64,000 nucleotides of DNA from Nematostella vectensis (Eukaryota; Cnidaria; Anthozoa; Actiniaria; Edwardsiidae): contig NC_064035.1 in assembly GCF_932526225.1 (NCBI RefSeq), forward strand, positions 5,207,501 through 5,271,500, written 5' to 3'. The notes beneath the pieces are model-generated. The model saw nothing but the letters and a program-made list of their open reading frames with translations. It was not told the DNA's origin and searched no databases. Shown piece by piece: positions 36,699-47,966 of the stretch (position 1 is the first letter of the stretch; each line of letters opens with the position of its first letter). Position numbers and translations under genes: made by a program.

Positions 36699-37772
36699 CT
36701 TCAAGCCAGACTAGCAGACTCACACACGATCAAAGAGATCCTCGGCCAGTAAAGCACGACTAGAACAGGTGTTCCTCCTAAAATGGTTATGATTAAGTAG
36801 CTAGTTATCTGATAACTTGAAATGCACACGCACAGAAAACAACATCGATCGGCAAGATCAGCTAGTCGTGCCTGCAGTATGACAGCGGTGATTATGATGA
36901 TTGTAAGCGCAATGCTGAAAAGACATCGCGATCGTGCATAGCTTTAGTGATTTTTTAAAACTCTCATTCTCTGGAATTCTCACAAAAATTCAAAATCGGC
37001 TAGACAACAAGAATAGATGCAATTGCGACACGCGGGAGTAAAGTAAGTAAAAGTGCAGTGAGTTATTGATCGCGCGCAAAAATATAATTATTGGCACAGT
37101 TTTGACAGAAATAAAAACTAAAATCTACAGAGCAGATTTTTGAAGATACAGGTTGATAAAACATATTTTGCTTCCTTTAACTCTCAAAGAACTATTTGAT
37201 TATGACTGTCAAAAGAAGTCAGTATACACTATCTGATAAAGGGGATAAAGTAAGCATGTATAAGAATAGTGAAATAATCTAGCGGTTGCGTGTGACAGAT
37301 TATATTGCTATTCCACTCCTATTGCGCCCTGCGCCCTGTAAAGCCCTAAGAAAATCCCCACAAGCCCAACCGTCACATTTACAAACAAAAAAATCACCGG
37401 ATACTCAAGATTTACACTGTCGGAAAGGCTAAATCTGGGAGCCTACCGCAGTGCATGTCGAGCCATATTTGTACAAGAACTTGAAAAAAAGACTCATTAT
37501 CCAGATCCTAGCGTTAGCATAAAAAACGGCGCTACAAAACGATGGTTCAGTTTTCACATTGTTTTTTTTTTTCGAACGTTTGCGCTTTATAAAATAGCTA
37601 GGGCCAAGACAGGAGCCAATGTTTGTTACATTTTAGATAAGGGTAGAATCGCCAACCAATTTTCGCTGAAGTTTTCGGCTAGTCAGAAGAAAAAGTTAGA
37701 TGAGCAGGGGCAGATCGAGGATCTCAAAATGACGGGTGGATAATGGCCAGATAGACAGTTTAATGTATAACT

Positions 37773-37835
37773 CAGGCCCGTACCCAGGATTTTTCTTGGG
37801 GGGGGGGGGGGGGGGAGGTGCGAGATATCCGAAAA
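37773..37835. repeat. Dispersed repeat fragment (copy 2)
   Basis: CAGGCCCGTACCCAGGATTT followed by a G run; relative of 19018-19078. Confidence 0.5.
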
Positions 37836-38782
37836 AGTGGACCTAACTTTTCCGGGGGAGGTGGGGGGAGCGAATGGAATGAGTTCTCTGATAAAAATCT
37901 GACCATCCCCGAAAGAACAAAAAGGGATTTTTTTCATATCAAACATATTCCCCACATATAGTGTCCTTCGTATGTATTGCCTTATATGGGCATTGATGCC
38001 CATATTTAGAAGAGCTAAAGTTTTCCCGCTCCCGGATCTCCAGAAAACATGGTGAAAAATGCTTATTCCTGTCAATTTGAGACTCGAGGCAAAAATTTGT
38101 TAAAAAAACTTGATCGCTCGGTCAAATTTTTTTCTCACTGATCTTGAAAAGCCCTAAGACCCAGGCCTCCAAGAGGTCGGCCGAGTGGGTATGAAAGTCA
38201 CCCAAATATTGATATGTGCATTGCAGTATCTCCACGGGACGTTTATCTGTTTATTGTCGGATTTGGCTACTTACCAGAGTGATCTAGTTTATGCTTTATA
38301 GTTTTGTTGTACAAGTAGCACGTCTATTGAGAACCGAAAGTGAGCCTTCGGCCGTTGTGGGGGGGGGGGGGGGGGGGGGGTGGTTACGGGCCTGTAACCC
38401 ATAGCAAAGTTAAGTTGGCGAAGGCACATGGACAGTACCTCCCGTCCCTCAGACATTTATTTTCTTCAAACGAAAAAGACTTTTCTTTTTTTTCTCAAAA
38501 AGGATTGGTGGTGGGTTTCCATCCAATCCACCCCCCCCCCCCCCCCCCCCCCCCCCTGTATCCTCCTCTAATGAGACAAATAGTTTTTTGGACTCTAATA
38601 GATAATGTCAACTCAACACCACAGAAGCCTTTTATAAGAACGACACTTTTCGGTAGGCCAATGAATGCCCCCTGGTTTATCCTGAACAGCTGAAGAAGGC
38701 GGTTATTGGTCTGCCCAAACATCGTACCAGGAGCCGAAGCAGGCCACGTAAGATTGAGGGGCAAAATACAGAAACGTTTAGA

Positions 38783-38887
38783 AAATATTGGGGGCACAGC
38801 CATGCCCCTACTGGTCATTTCCTTATTATTTTTTAAAAATATTGGGGGCCACTTTCCTTCAGTGCCCCACCCCCTATACGGCCCTGT
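38783..38887 (+). repeat. About 105-bp dispersed repeat, copy A
   Basis: AATATTGGGGGCACAGCC, CCCCTACTGGTCATTTCC and AGTGCCCCACCCCCTA...CGGCCCTG match the complement of 42594-42698. Confidence 0.65.
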
Positions 38888-39728
38888 GTATACAAAAAGC
38901 AACTCTGCGTTGTGTTGACCAAGGCCTGACGCATACCAGCAAAATAGAAATTTGTTCAGTGGATTTCTTTCTTCTCCTATAGTCAATTTGTAACCGCATA
39001 CATCTATCGCCATCGTCAATCACCATCGTCTTTGAAACTATCTTTCTTCGCTTTCTTTTACTTCTATCCCTTTGCCATACATCCACAGCAGGATCAGCTG
39101 GATTGCAAAATATTAAAACACATTCTATCGCTATATGCGTCCTTTTGATTGGCAGGGATGCAAGGTATCGAGGGGTGTTCTAATTGGCTGACATACAGAG
39201 CATCTGTCGTCTTCCTGAGCGTTAATCACATATGGTCCGGACGTAGCTTTAAGCATGCGGTATGTGAGGAATGGACCAAACTTGCAAGGCTATTGTTACT
39301 ACCGGCTGTGTCGACAGAGATCAGCTTCAGTGTTTTCGTATAAACTTCTAATAGAAAGCAAAATATTTATTTCAGATGATACCCGACATCAAGTGAGCCT
39401 CTTTGGATGTTTTGCTTTTTTTAATAGCAGCACTGCGAGGGGCCTCGCCTAGCATCCGGCGTCCGCGGGAAAATATCTTTTACATACGTGTATCCCGAAA
39501 AAAACCCGCTATATCCTAAACAACAGTGCATTGATCTCAAGCGATGAATAGTTTGACTCGAGATAAACCCATCCTGGTTTTGATGAAGCGATAAAAGTTA
39601 AATCGATAGTGCTTCAGAAGAGTCGCTCTCGCATTACATTTATCTCTGTCATCGCGTTATTGTGTTAACTCCGGCAATCCCAAATTCCCTCGTCACCTAG
39701 TGGAGCTAGAGAAAGGGCAACACATTAC

Positions 39729-42700
39729 ATGAACTCGCCGCGACCGACCGCCATGCTGCCCATCCGAAGTCTATTCCTTGCGCTTCTTGCGTGTCTTGCA
39801 CTGGTATCGGTGAGTTCTGTGAGTAAACTATACTGAATCCCCCTATTCATCAGGATACCCCCTTGCCTGTGTTATTATTGACAGTAGACGCTTTTAGAAT
39901 GTACTTAGGGGAAGGGCGAAGATTTTGGCTCGAAAAATGCCTCTACCTGAAAATCTCCCAGATGACTACTTTAACGAGCATTATTTTAATGTGTTCATTT
40001 ATTAGAATTGAATTAATGCATTTTACTGCATCACAATGCACTCTGCTATGATATCTAGGTGCGATTTGAGCTGACTAGAAAGCTTGGTAAATCTACAGTG
40101 CTAAATAGCGCACTCGACCTTTTACACTGGCTTTTAGCAAAGTATGCGTCTGTTGATCTTGGGACATTAGTGCTAGCCTAGTTGTTTGGTTCTAGCTTGT
40201 AGACCTTCGTACCCTACTCCAGGGCACAGTGTATGATTCGTGACAGCACTGAAATTTAATGAGAATTCAGCATGGCCTACGGTGAAACTAATCGAACCGA
40301 CAGGCAGGTTAGAATGGGATTGACATATCTACACGTCTTCGTTCTTGTCATTTCGAAACTACCCCAGTGCCTCCTCAATGTTCTTGTACTTGAGTGTGTC
40401 GGTGGTCCTTTAGCGTGTAACACCCAAAAACCAGACGGCTCTTGATTCAGTCGTCTCTCGGGATCAGCTCGGAGGCGCTCGAACATCTGTCAAACGAAAC
40501 CTGTCGAAAAAAGGAGATTATAATAATCAAACCATGTAAGGGACGCATTAGACTCCTAACTTTTTTCTGATTGCCTTAAGTTTCTTTTAATGCTTCCATT
40601 TAAAACATTCCAGAGCTCTTTCCCTGAAATCAGAATCAGAAGTTTCTTAATTCCGCCACAGATTGAAAGATGGAGAGAAGTGTTACTGTTGGCAGTAAAA
40701 GCGGCACAATGTTATTTTTGCATAACTGCGGATCTGCAATCCTGAGTGATGTGAAATTTCTCACGCATTATTTTCGTGCTTTTTAACACTACATTCTTTG
40801 TAATCGCTTCTGGTCTTCAATCTTGACAGGAGTAAGAGAGATAAGACACCCTGCCTAGACGAGAACGTTCCCTCTTTAAAATGTCCTCTTTTACATAAAG
40901 CTCAATGGACAAAGAGCTTTAGAGTTTTATTTAAAAAAACTCTTGGCATGCTTTAGAAGAACTTCTTGTTGGTCCGGTATATATATTTATAGTTATGTGC
41001 ATGAATTCCTAAAGGTTTATCGGTCGATCTGGCACTCTGTCCATCACACGCTACCTCCACCATGTCCACAATCTCGATGTGTAGTCTATTGGTTCTTACG
41101 AGTTAATCACCTTGGGGGCTAGCGTCCTGTGGTCATCAAACAACGGACGTGTTTCAAATTAAGGCTTCCCTTACTCCAGGGCCAGTAAAACCTCTGCCAT
41201 AGTCGTGTGCGTGGCTGCGTGCTCAGACCTATCCACCATAACAAGATTATCTTTTCCAGGAAAAACCTGGCAATCTATTGCTAACAACTTACCGTCTACT
41301 CCACGCAAAGAAGGCCCTTGTCTGGTGGATCAAACATATTGTGTGTTCAAGAGGCTTGAATTCGATACAAGAGGCTCAAATTCGATCTACTTTAAGCATG
41401 AAAGCAATCCATCACGATTCTGTTATAACGAATATTTCTTGATTTGTTGTGCTTGGTTTACCAGGATTAATGCCAGGCCGTTTTTTGGCGTCTAGTGGAT
41501 AGCTTGTTATTTGTTTGTTTACTATACTCATGACCCATGTTGTTCCTTTATTATACTCGAGGTAAATTTGTCTGGCCTCTAGTAGACTGCTTGTATTTTG
41601 TTAACCAGGCTCAAAGACAAGCTTATGGTCCGTGCCGTGACACGTTCTGCCCACGTGGTGGAGTTTGCACGCCCTACGTGGAGGGGGACCGGAGCTACAC
41701 CACGTGTGAGTGCCCCACCTCGTGCCCAGACCTCGACGACCCAGTCTGCTCCATTTTCAACCAGGAGTTCAAGAACGCGTGCGAGATGCACAAGTACGCA
41801 TGCAAGTTACAAATGAGTATGGCGATCAAGAACGCCGGGGCATGTGTCAAACCAAGTGAGTACTGCATGCTTTCTCACTTTTATCATATGCTTGCCGATG
41901 ATTGAAGCGATACAATGAAGTCATGATCATGGTATCCATGGATCATGGTATTTTGTAATTTCATTAATTGAAGTTGGTGACACTATTGGTGACGATAATG
42001 GTTGATGTTGACGTTGTTGATGATGATGATAGTGATTATGATAAAGATGGTAATGTTGGCTATCATAATTGTGGTAGTCATGGCAATTGTATTGATGGTG
42101 GCGACGACACTGATAAAGATAATAATTATATGAACGTATTATTGATGAAGATGTCGATAATGATGATGGTAGTATGGCTATGTTGATGACGATAATGTTG
42201 ATGATGATGTTGATGTTGTTGATGATGGTGTCTGACGGTAGTGTTAACGCTAATAATGGTGATAGTCATTGTTATTGTCTTGGTGTTTGGTGATGCTGCT
42301 GATGATGTTGGGATGATCACTCCCTATTCCAGCCGACCCTAAGATGATGGGGATGACGGACTGTCCTAAGTGGATGCTAGAGCAGTTTCCGTACCGTTTT
42401 CTCGATTGGCTTTATCTTACCCGTGAGCTCAGCAGAGATCCTAGGTTTGAGATCGCGAAACGTGGCGAGCAGCTGACGGGAGACGAGATCAAGGAAGTGT
42501 TAGCGGTGAGTGTACATTTCGAACGAGCAGGTTAAAAAGGGAATGTTTGGGAATTCATCACAGGCCACAGGTATGATAATCATATGGCAGCCGCAGGGCC
42601 GTAGCAGGGGGTGGGGCACTGGAGGCACGTGCCCCCCCCCCCAATATTCAAAAAAATTATAAGGAAATGATCAGTAGGGGCGTAGCTGTGCCCCCCATTG

Positions 42701-43370
42701 CCGTGTACCCAGAATTTATTAATAGAGATGCGCAGTCATAGGTATCATATAAAATAGGTAGGAGGTACTCGCCTACTAGTGACTGAGTATGTTCCTTAGA
42801 CACCATGGTGATGTCTATGCTGTTGGTTTTTAGTGGGAGTTTAATAACTGGGATCTGAATAAGAACGGCATTTGGGACAAAGAAGAGCTAGACCTTGTAC
42901 AGACCATCCTCATGCCGATCGAGGGCTGCTCGTTTGGATTCCTTAAATCCTGTGACTTGGACGGCAAGGGCGACATGGATCGACGTGAATGGATGATGTG
43001 CTTCCCCGAGGGAGGTAAGATTGCCAACATTCAGTTTCCTTGTCCCTTTTTCCCCTCTCTTCTCCTAATCCGCTCGCAGATTTTCTTAACTGGTCCTCCC
43101 TTCTCTCTGCTCACAATCTTGAGAGCAATATTTTGCAAGGTATAAAAACCTATTCTGTTCATTTCATTGTCTCCTTTTCTATGCCATCTCTGCCCCAGCG
43201 AGCAAGATCAAAGATGGTTAAGGTGATCCAAGAAATTGCCCAAGTTTATGGCAAAAAATTCTCTTCTCGAAGCAACTATCTTTTATTGTTATTGCTTTTC
43301 AAGGAGATGAAGTCGTTCTTTTTTTTTTCTTGCAGTGATTGACATATCGACTGGCTCTAGAAGACACTAG
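39729..43370 (+). CDS. SPARC: SPARC (osteonectin/BM-40) family matricellular protein
   Basis: Secreted, calcium-binding, collagen-associated matrix protein. Exons: 39729-39809, 41609-41855, 42333-42505, 42834-43014, 43336-43370; phases give 238 residues (230 from the second ATG at 39753, which gives a cleaner signal peptide, MLPIRSLFLALLACLALVS). The mature part starts directly with a follistatin/Kazal-like module (CRDTFCPRGGVC...CECPTSCPDLDDPVCS...CEMHKYAC). The EC domain follows: FPYRFLDWLYL, EF-hand 1 DLNKNGIWDKEE, and EF-hand 2 DLDGKGDMDRRE flanked by cysteines. The acidic N-terminal domain I of vertebrate SPARC is missing, as I recall being usual in cnidarian members. A candidate AATAAA is at 43890-43895. 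Exon 1 has two possible donors 9 nt apart. Confidence 0.92.
41960..42325 (+). repeat. GAT-rich microsatellite-like stretch in SPARC intron 2
   Basis: Imperfect GATGAT/GTTGAT repeats between SPARC exons 2 and 3; the open frames here come only from the triplet repeat. Confidence 0.75.
42594..42698 (-). repeat. About 105-bp dispersed repeat, copy B
   Basis: Opposite orientation to 38783-38887 and located in SPARC intron 3; shares GGGGTGGGGCACTGG and the AATATT/GGAAATGATCAGTAGGGG segment. Confidence 0.65.
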
Positions 43371-45716
43371 ACCACCTTAGGTGCCGACCATTTGACTTTT
43401 GAGTGGGAGGACGCAGGATATTTTTTTTCAAAGCATTTGACGTGCAAGAATTTGTTAACGGTGCAAGATATTTTTTTTTCGTCCACCAGTTGGTGGGGAT
43501 ATTTTTTTTCAAAATCATCCTCCCCCCCCCTCAAAAGTCAAATAGTCAGCCCCTTACTTACCAGCCTTGCCTCACTGTTGTCGTATATTGCCAAGAATTT
43601 TACCGAACATGCGATGAATCATGCAATGATCGTGGTCGCCTTTGCTCTTGCTGTGCGAAGATGCAATTGAGCTGTATTCTAGTTTAGTTTCAACGTGTCT
43701 CGCATTGTACCCAAGGACAAGTAACACCGGATGGGGTGGATTACTGTGTTTTTTCGACAGGGTCGCCCTGCATAGCAAAGACGAGCAGTCGTGTTACTTG
43801 TTGATGTTGTAGGTGTTGATGTTGCTGTTGTTCATTAATGATTATTATAATGATGATGATGAAGATGATAATGATGCAAAGTATGGTACAATAAAGATAT
43901 GATGATTGGTATCGACGGTAATGAATTAACGTAAAAGGGAAATGATTATTTTTGTTATATATTAACATCTTTGTACTTTAGTTCACTGTCTTTTTATATA
44001 GATTAAACCTAGTCTCAAGTGATTTGAGATGTATAATTTATATTAAAATTTTACTTTAAAATATATTTGCTGATTCTTATTTTATTTTTATGATCACACC
44101 TTGTGTGGTGAATGCGGATATCCATGAGCAAAGATTTAGTGAGATCGCAAGCTGATGTGCTTGAAACATCGATATTGCATCCAGGTTACACGTTTTAGTT
44201 GCGTCCGCGAGAAAGATCGAAAAAGTGACACAACCTTGGAATCAAGCGGACGGAGCCAATATTTGAAAATTTATAGAAAACATAGGCATTAACCCATTTA
44301 CTGCGGTTTCTCGATATTACGCGAACTCTCACCAATGACTTCCAAATCGCCTTCTGGCTTTTTATCTGCTGTATCAAAATGTACTTCAAGATAACGGGAC
44401 GGGTGGACTTCTTGTACTGAGTCCGTCATTTAAAAACCCTCGGAGCGTTTTCATTGGTCAGCTTTGAATTGGCTTCCATCCACTTCCGCGAGGTCACTGA
44501 CCAACTAAAGAACACCAAATATAATTTCGAAAGTTTGATTTATTGACGGAAGCCAGGTAGCAATCGCAACAAGATTGATTCTACGTTTACAAGTTGTGCA
44601 GCCCTTAAGCTTATATCGGATATCGCCCGCGGCATTTACTAGAGAAATTACAATAAAGAGTTATAAGGGGCTTCAAGGGTTGTGGGACAATTTTACTCGG
44701 CTAAGTATCTCGAGACATTTAAGATGAAGCTGTCAGTTAATTACGCCAGATCCAACCATCGGTCAGTTTAGCTAAAAGCCGATTGGCAAAACAAATAATA
44801 AAAATTGACAAATGTGTGTATTTGAAAATCTTGTTTGTATTTCGTTGTTATGAATAAATTACTATTTGCCTTATCTCGCAAAGGAATGGCAAAAGGATAT
44901 AAAACAGACTGAAAGACTTCTATATTCGCTTTGTTGAGCTTACTGTTAATCTTGTAATCATGGGTTATATGTGATCAAATAAACTTGTAGCAGCGGATGT
45001 CAATGAACTGTTAATTGTTTCCCATGGTATGGGAGGTAGACTCCTTTAATGGGTTTTCGCACGTCTCTATTTCCTACTTGACTTTAGAGAGCTTAGAGAC
45101 TAAAGCAACAGCTGCCGTCGCTGTGTCCCTCTCCCAGGGGGGATATAAATGGAAATAAAAACATGAGAAGTGAGTAGAAAAAAAAAGAAATACCGCAAAA
45201 CAACTAACCGCTTGAAGACTAATGTCATTCTAATAGCTCATGAGGGGCGCCTCCGGGGCTACCACAAGAGAACGTCGATAAATCCATCAAGAATCGAGAG
45301 TTCAAAACTGACATATTAGACTGTTGATTACACTGTATCTGCCTTTATAAACCGACAGGCCAGGGGGATATGAGGTAGGACATGCAAAAAATTGCTAAAT
45401 TGTCGTCCTTTGGGTGGCCCGATAGCATATGAAAATCTACGTATTTGATTTTACATTTGAGGAGATCACCGTCGCTCGTCTTTAAAGTTACCTGATCCTA
45501 ACCTATAACAGAAATCTCCGTCCTAAATAGCATATTATGGAAAACTTCCTTCCCCGTCTTTAAGGATTCTGTAAATCACAGAAATCTTCGTCGCTTTTGT
45601 CTTCATGGTGACCCGTCGTCTTTATGGTGACCTGGTGTGATTATTATGGAAATCTCCGTCTTTTTGTAAGCTCTGTAACTGAAACCTCAGTCTGTCTGTT
45701 GTTTGGAAAGTGTAAT
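43371..45716. other. Intergenic region between SPARC and the first GPCR gene
   Basis: Contains the SPARC 3' UTR with AATAAA at 43890-43895, GAT-type low-complexity sequence around 43800-43880, and the putative GPCR promoter. From about 45420 a degenerate GAAATCTCCGTC-type motif recurs up to the GPCR start. No other gene is recognised. Confidence 0.5.
43386..43550. repeat. MITE-like inverted repeat just after the SPARC stop
   Basis: The left end GACCATTTGACTTTTGAG and right end CTCAAAAGTCAAATAGTC are inverted. The interior has GATATTTTTTTTC repeated three times. Confidence 0.6.
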
Positions 45717-45735
45717 ATGGAAATCGCCGTCCGAC
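45420..45735 (+). repeat. Degenerate GAAATCTCCGTC motif repeats running into the GPCR start
   Basis: Related motifs occur near 45431 (GAAAATCTACGT), 45512 (GAAATCTCCGTC), 45539 (GAAAACTTCC), 45580 (GAAATCTTCGTC), 45650 (GAAATCTCCGTC), 45681 (GAAACCTCAGTC) and 45719 (GAAATCGCCGTC). The last one overlaps the likely start codon. Confidence 0.5.
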
Positions 45736-47045
45736 GTAACGTCACGAATTGTACGAAGTGCTCGAGGGAGGATTCGTCCACCGACTTAGTGTACACGGAA
45801 GGCGCGTCCTATGCCCAAGCCATCTCACTGATTATCATGGTGATATGTGGGTCTTTAGGGAACGGATTCGTGAGTTACACCATACAGCACAGCAAAGCAT
45901 TGCAGAATACCACTTTTGCATTCATTTTAAGCCTTGCTGTCGCCAATTTGGGCGCATTACTACTTTGCGCACCGTTCCCAATCATAACTAGCATCGCAAG
46001 GCGGTATATCCTCGGCCGTGCACTGTGTCACGCCAATGGATTTCTGAATAACCTGTTTTTCTGCGCCTCGATTTTCACTCTTGCGCTTATTGCCTTACAT
46101 AAGTACTCGAGTGTTGTTCGCCCACTGAACCTGGCATTCCTCCTGACAGCGAGGCGCGCTAAGTCATGTCTGGTCGCCGTTTGGGCTGCGTGCGCCTCCA
46201 TGTCTTTACTAGCGCTTGGTCCTTTTAGTGGTTGGAAATATATCGTGTTCAACCCCACGACTGTGCATTGCGGTATAGCCTTTCCGCACACGGTGACCGA
46301 GAGGATTCGAATGGCAGGCCTTTCGGCGGTCGCATTTATCATCCCATTAGGTCTTATGATATATGCATATTTACGAATCTATTTCAAAGTCAGTGCGCAC
46401 GAGAGAAGGCTGACTCACACACGGCCTAACGTAAGCCAACTCAAGCGAAAGCTCACGGTCACCCTGTGCCTCATGTTCGGTACGTTCGTTGCGTGCTGGA
46501 CACCGTTTTTTGTGCTTTTTGCGGTTGCCTTGTGCGTGAGCGACGCCTCTGACTTGCCGCCTAGTCTCGGGCGGGTCGCATACTGGTGTGGTTATCTCAA
46601 CTGTTGTCTGAACCCGGCTTTGTACTGCTTTAGAACCACTGCCTTCAAAGAAATCCGCGCGCGTTCATGCTCGTCTCAGGCCACCACCCACCGTACCGAG
46701 TGTATTCCCCGCTCCATGAGGGCCTTCTCCCTCCCTATCACGACCAATCGCAGGCCGTCTTGTTTTGCGCTCACGAGGCCTAGAACCAGATCGTCTCTTT
46801 CTCCGCGTGCGTCATGCAAAGGGGCCCAGCCTGAACGGTCCTATTCGTGCACAGGAAGCCCACGAACACTGGGTTGTAAGTACACATGGACCTCACGCGG
46901 TCGAAGGGGATACTCAAGCACAGGGAACCCACGCAATCGGGCGTGCTCGCTGTCTGAAGTACGTTGTGCAGCCAAGATGAGGTCTGAAGACACATGTGCC
47001 GAGATGAGCATCATTCAAATCAGTTCACACAAACCGCGTGATTAG
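45717..47045 (+). CDS. Class A (rhodopsin-like) orphan GPCR, single exon
   Basis: Plasma-membrane seven-helix receptor, 442 residues from the ATG at 45717 (MEIAVRRNVTNCTKC). An in-frame ATG at 45624 would add 31 residues without a signal peptide. N-glycosylation sites NVT and NCT lie at the N-terminus. TM1 has GSLGNGF; TM2 has LSLAVANL, with Asn where the sodium-site Asp usually is; TM3 ends LIALHKYSSVVRP, HKY replacing DRY. TM6 carries CWTPFF and TM7 NPALY, both canonical. Cys in LCHANG and in VHCGIAF can form the usual extracellular disulfide. ICL3 is short. The roughly 125-residue Ser/Arg-rich tail contains a degenerate duplication (GSPRTLG and GNPRNRA). No TM7 lysine is seen, so it is not an opsin. 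Ligand unknown. Confidence 0.88.
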   Translation: MEIAVRRNVTNCTKCSREDSSTDLVYTEGASYAQAISLIIMVICGSLGNGFVSYTIQHSKALQNTTFAFILSLAVANLGALLLCAPFPIITSIARRYILGRALCHANGFLNNLFFCASIFTLALIALHKYSSVVRPLNLAFLLTARRAKSCLVAVWAACASMSLLALGPFSGWKYIVFNPTTVHCGIAFPHTVTERIRMAGLSAVAFIIPLGLMIYAYLRIYFKVSAHERRLTHTRPNVSQLKRKLTVTLCLMFGTFVACWTPFFVLFAVALCVSDASDLPPSLGRVAYWCGYLNCCLNPALYCFRTTAFKEIRARSCSSQATTHRTECIPRSMRAFSLPITTNRRPSCFALTRPRTRSSLSPRASCKGAQPERSYSCTGSPRTLGCKYTWTSRGRRGYSSTGNPRNRACSLSEVRCAAKMRSEDTCAEMSIIQISSHKPRD

Positions 47046-47515
47046 AGGACATGGCATGACTAGATCACATCACATGCTTAGATCATGTGACACCACATGC
47101 TTAGATCACGAGACCACATGCTTAGATCACATGACATGCTTAGATCGCGTGACATCACATCTTAAGATCACACGACACCACATGCTTAGATCACATGCCA
47201 CTACATGCTTAGATCACAAGACCACATGCTTAGATCATGTGACACCACATGCTAAGATCACATGACACCACATGCTTAGATCACATGACACCACATGCTC
47301 AGATCACGTGACATCACACCCTTAGATCATGTGACACCACATGCTTAGATCATGTGATACCACATCCTTAGATCACATGACATCACATGGTGAGATCACA
47401 TGACACCATATCCTTAGATCACATGACACCACATGGTAAGATCACATGACACCACATCCTTAGATCACATGACACCACATGGTGAGATCACATGACACCA
47501 CATAGTGAGATTAGG
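47038..47515 (+). repeat. 23-bp tandem array directly after the GPCR stop codon
   Basis: About 20 copies of a 23-bp unit of the type CATGACACCACATGCTTAG plus ATCA. Variants include CACGTG for CATGTG and CATCC or CATGGTG for CATGC. The first degenerate unit overlaps the last codons and stop (TAG, 47043-47045) of the GPCR gene, so the array would be in the 3' UTR. Confidence 0.9.
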
Positions 47516-47716
47516 AAATCACCCTTTATTGCTTTAAAATCAGCTAATGAATAAGTCACTAATGAAGAGAACCTCTCTAATATGACGTTATTGCTCATAT
47601 TCCAGGCCAGGCACATTAAGAGAGGCAAATAATTCAAAATCTGTTTACAACAGAACCTCAAATTGACACATTTCTAGAAAGAAATGTAACAACCAAGAAG
47701 TTTATTCATTTTCTGT

Positions 47717-47726
47717 AATAAATAAA
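47717..47726 (+). terminator. Candidate polyadenylation signals
   Basis: Two overlapping AATAAA hexamers about 0.67 kb after the first GPCR stop and downstream of the 23-bp array; a plausible 3' end for that gene. Confidence 0.4.
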
Positions 47727-47966
47727 AAAAGACACAGGCTGCCCGCATGACCATGATTTGCCTGGTTCTGTCAATAAGACTGGATATTCACTAAGTGTTG
47801 AAAGTTATTCATGAACTGTTCTTATTTTGTTGCATTGATGACACAAATATAAAGACAGCTGTTGCAAATAAATTTATGAATATAAAAAATTTTTAGTAGA
47901 TAAACCGTGTAGTAAATAAGTAACTGAATATCAAATAATTCCTGGTACTATACCAATGTCTAGAAA

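Larger units (their letters stand above)
36699..39728. promoter_or_regulatory. Divergent intergenic region between FAIM and SPARC
   Basis: About 3 kb. No gene is supported. It includes long G or C runs (about 37799-37815, 38359-38380, 38531-38556), a dispersed repeat copy at 37773-37835 and another at 38783-38887. Both promoters should be near the ends, but I cannot point to a core element. Confidence 0.5.

Noticed and set aside
38495..39019. 174-codon minus-strand frame
   Set aside because: Glycine run comes from a C homopolymer, and part of it is a dispersed repeat; no family resemblance.
41968..42320. Asp/Val-rich and His/Thr-rich frames
   Set aside because: Translations of the GAT-type microsatellite in SPARC intron 2.
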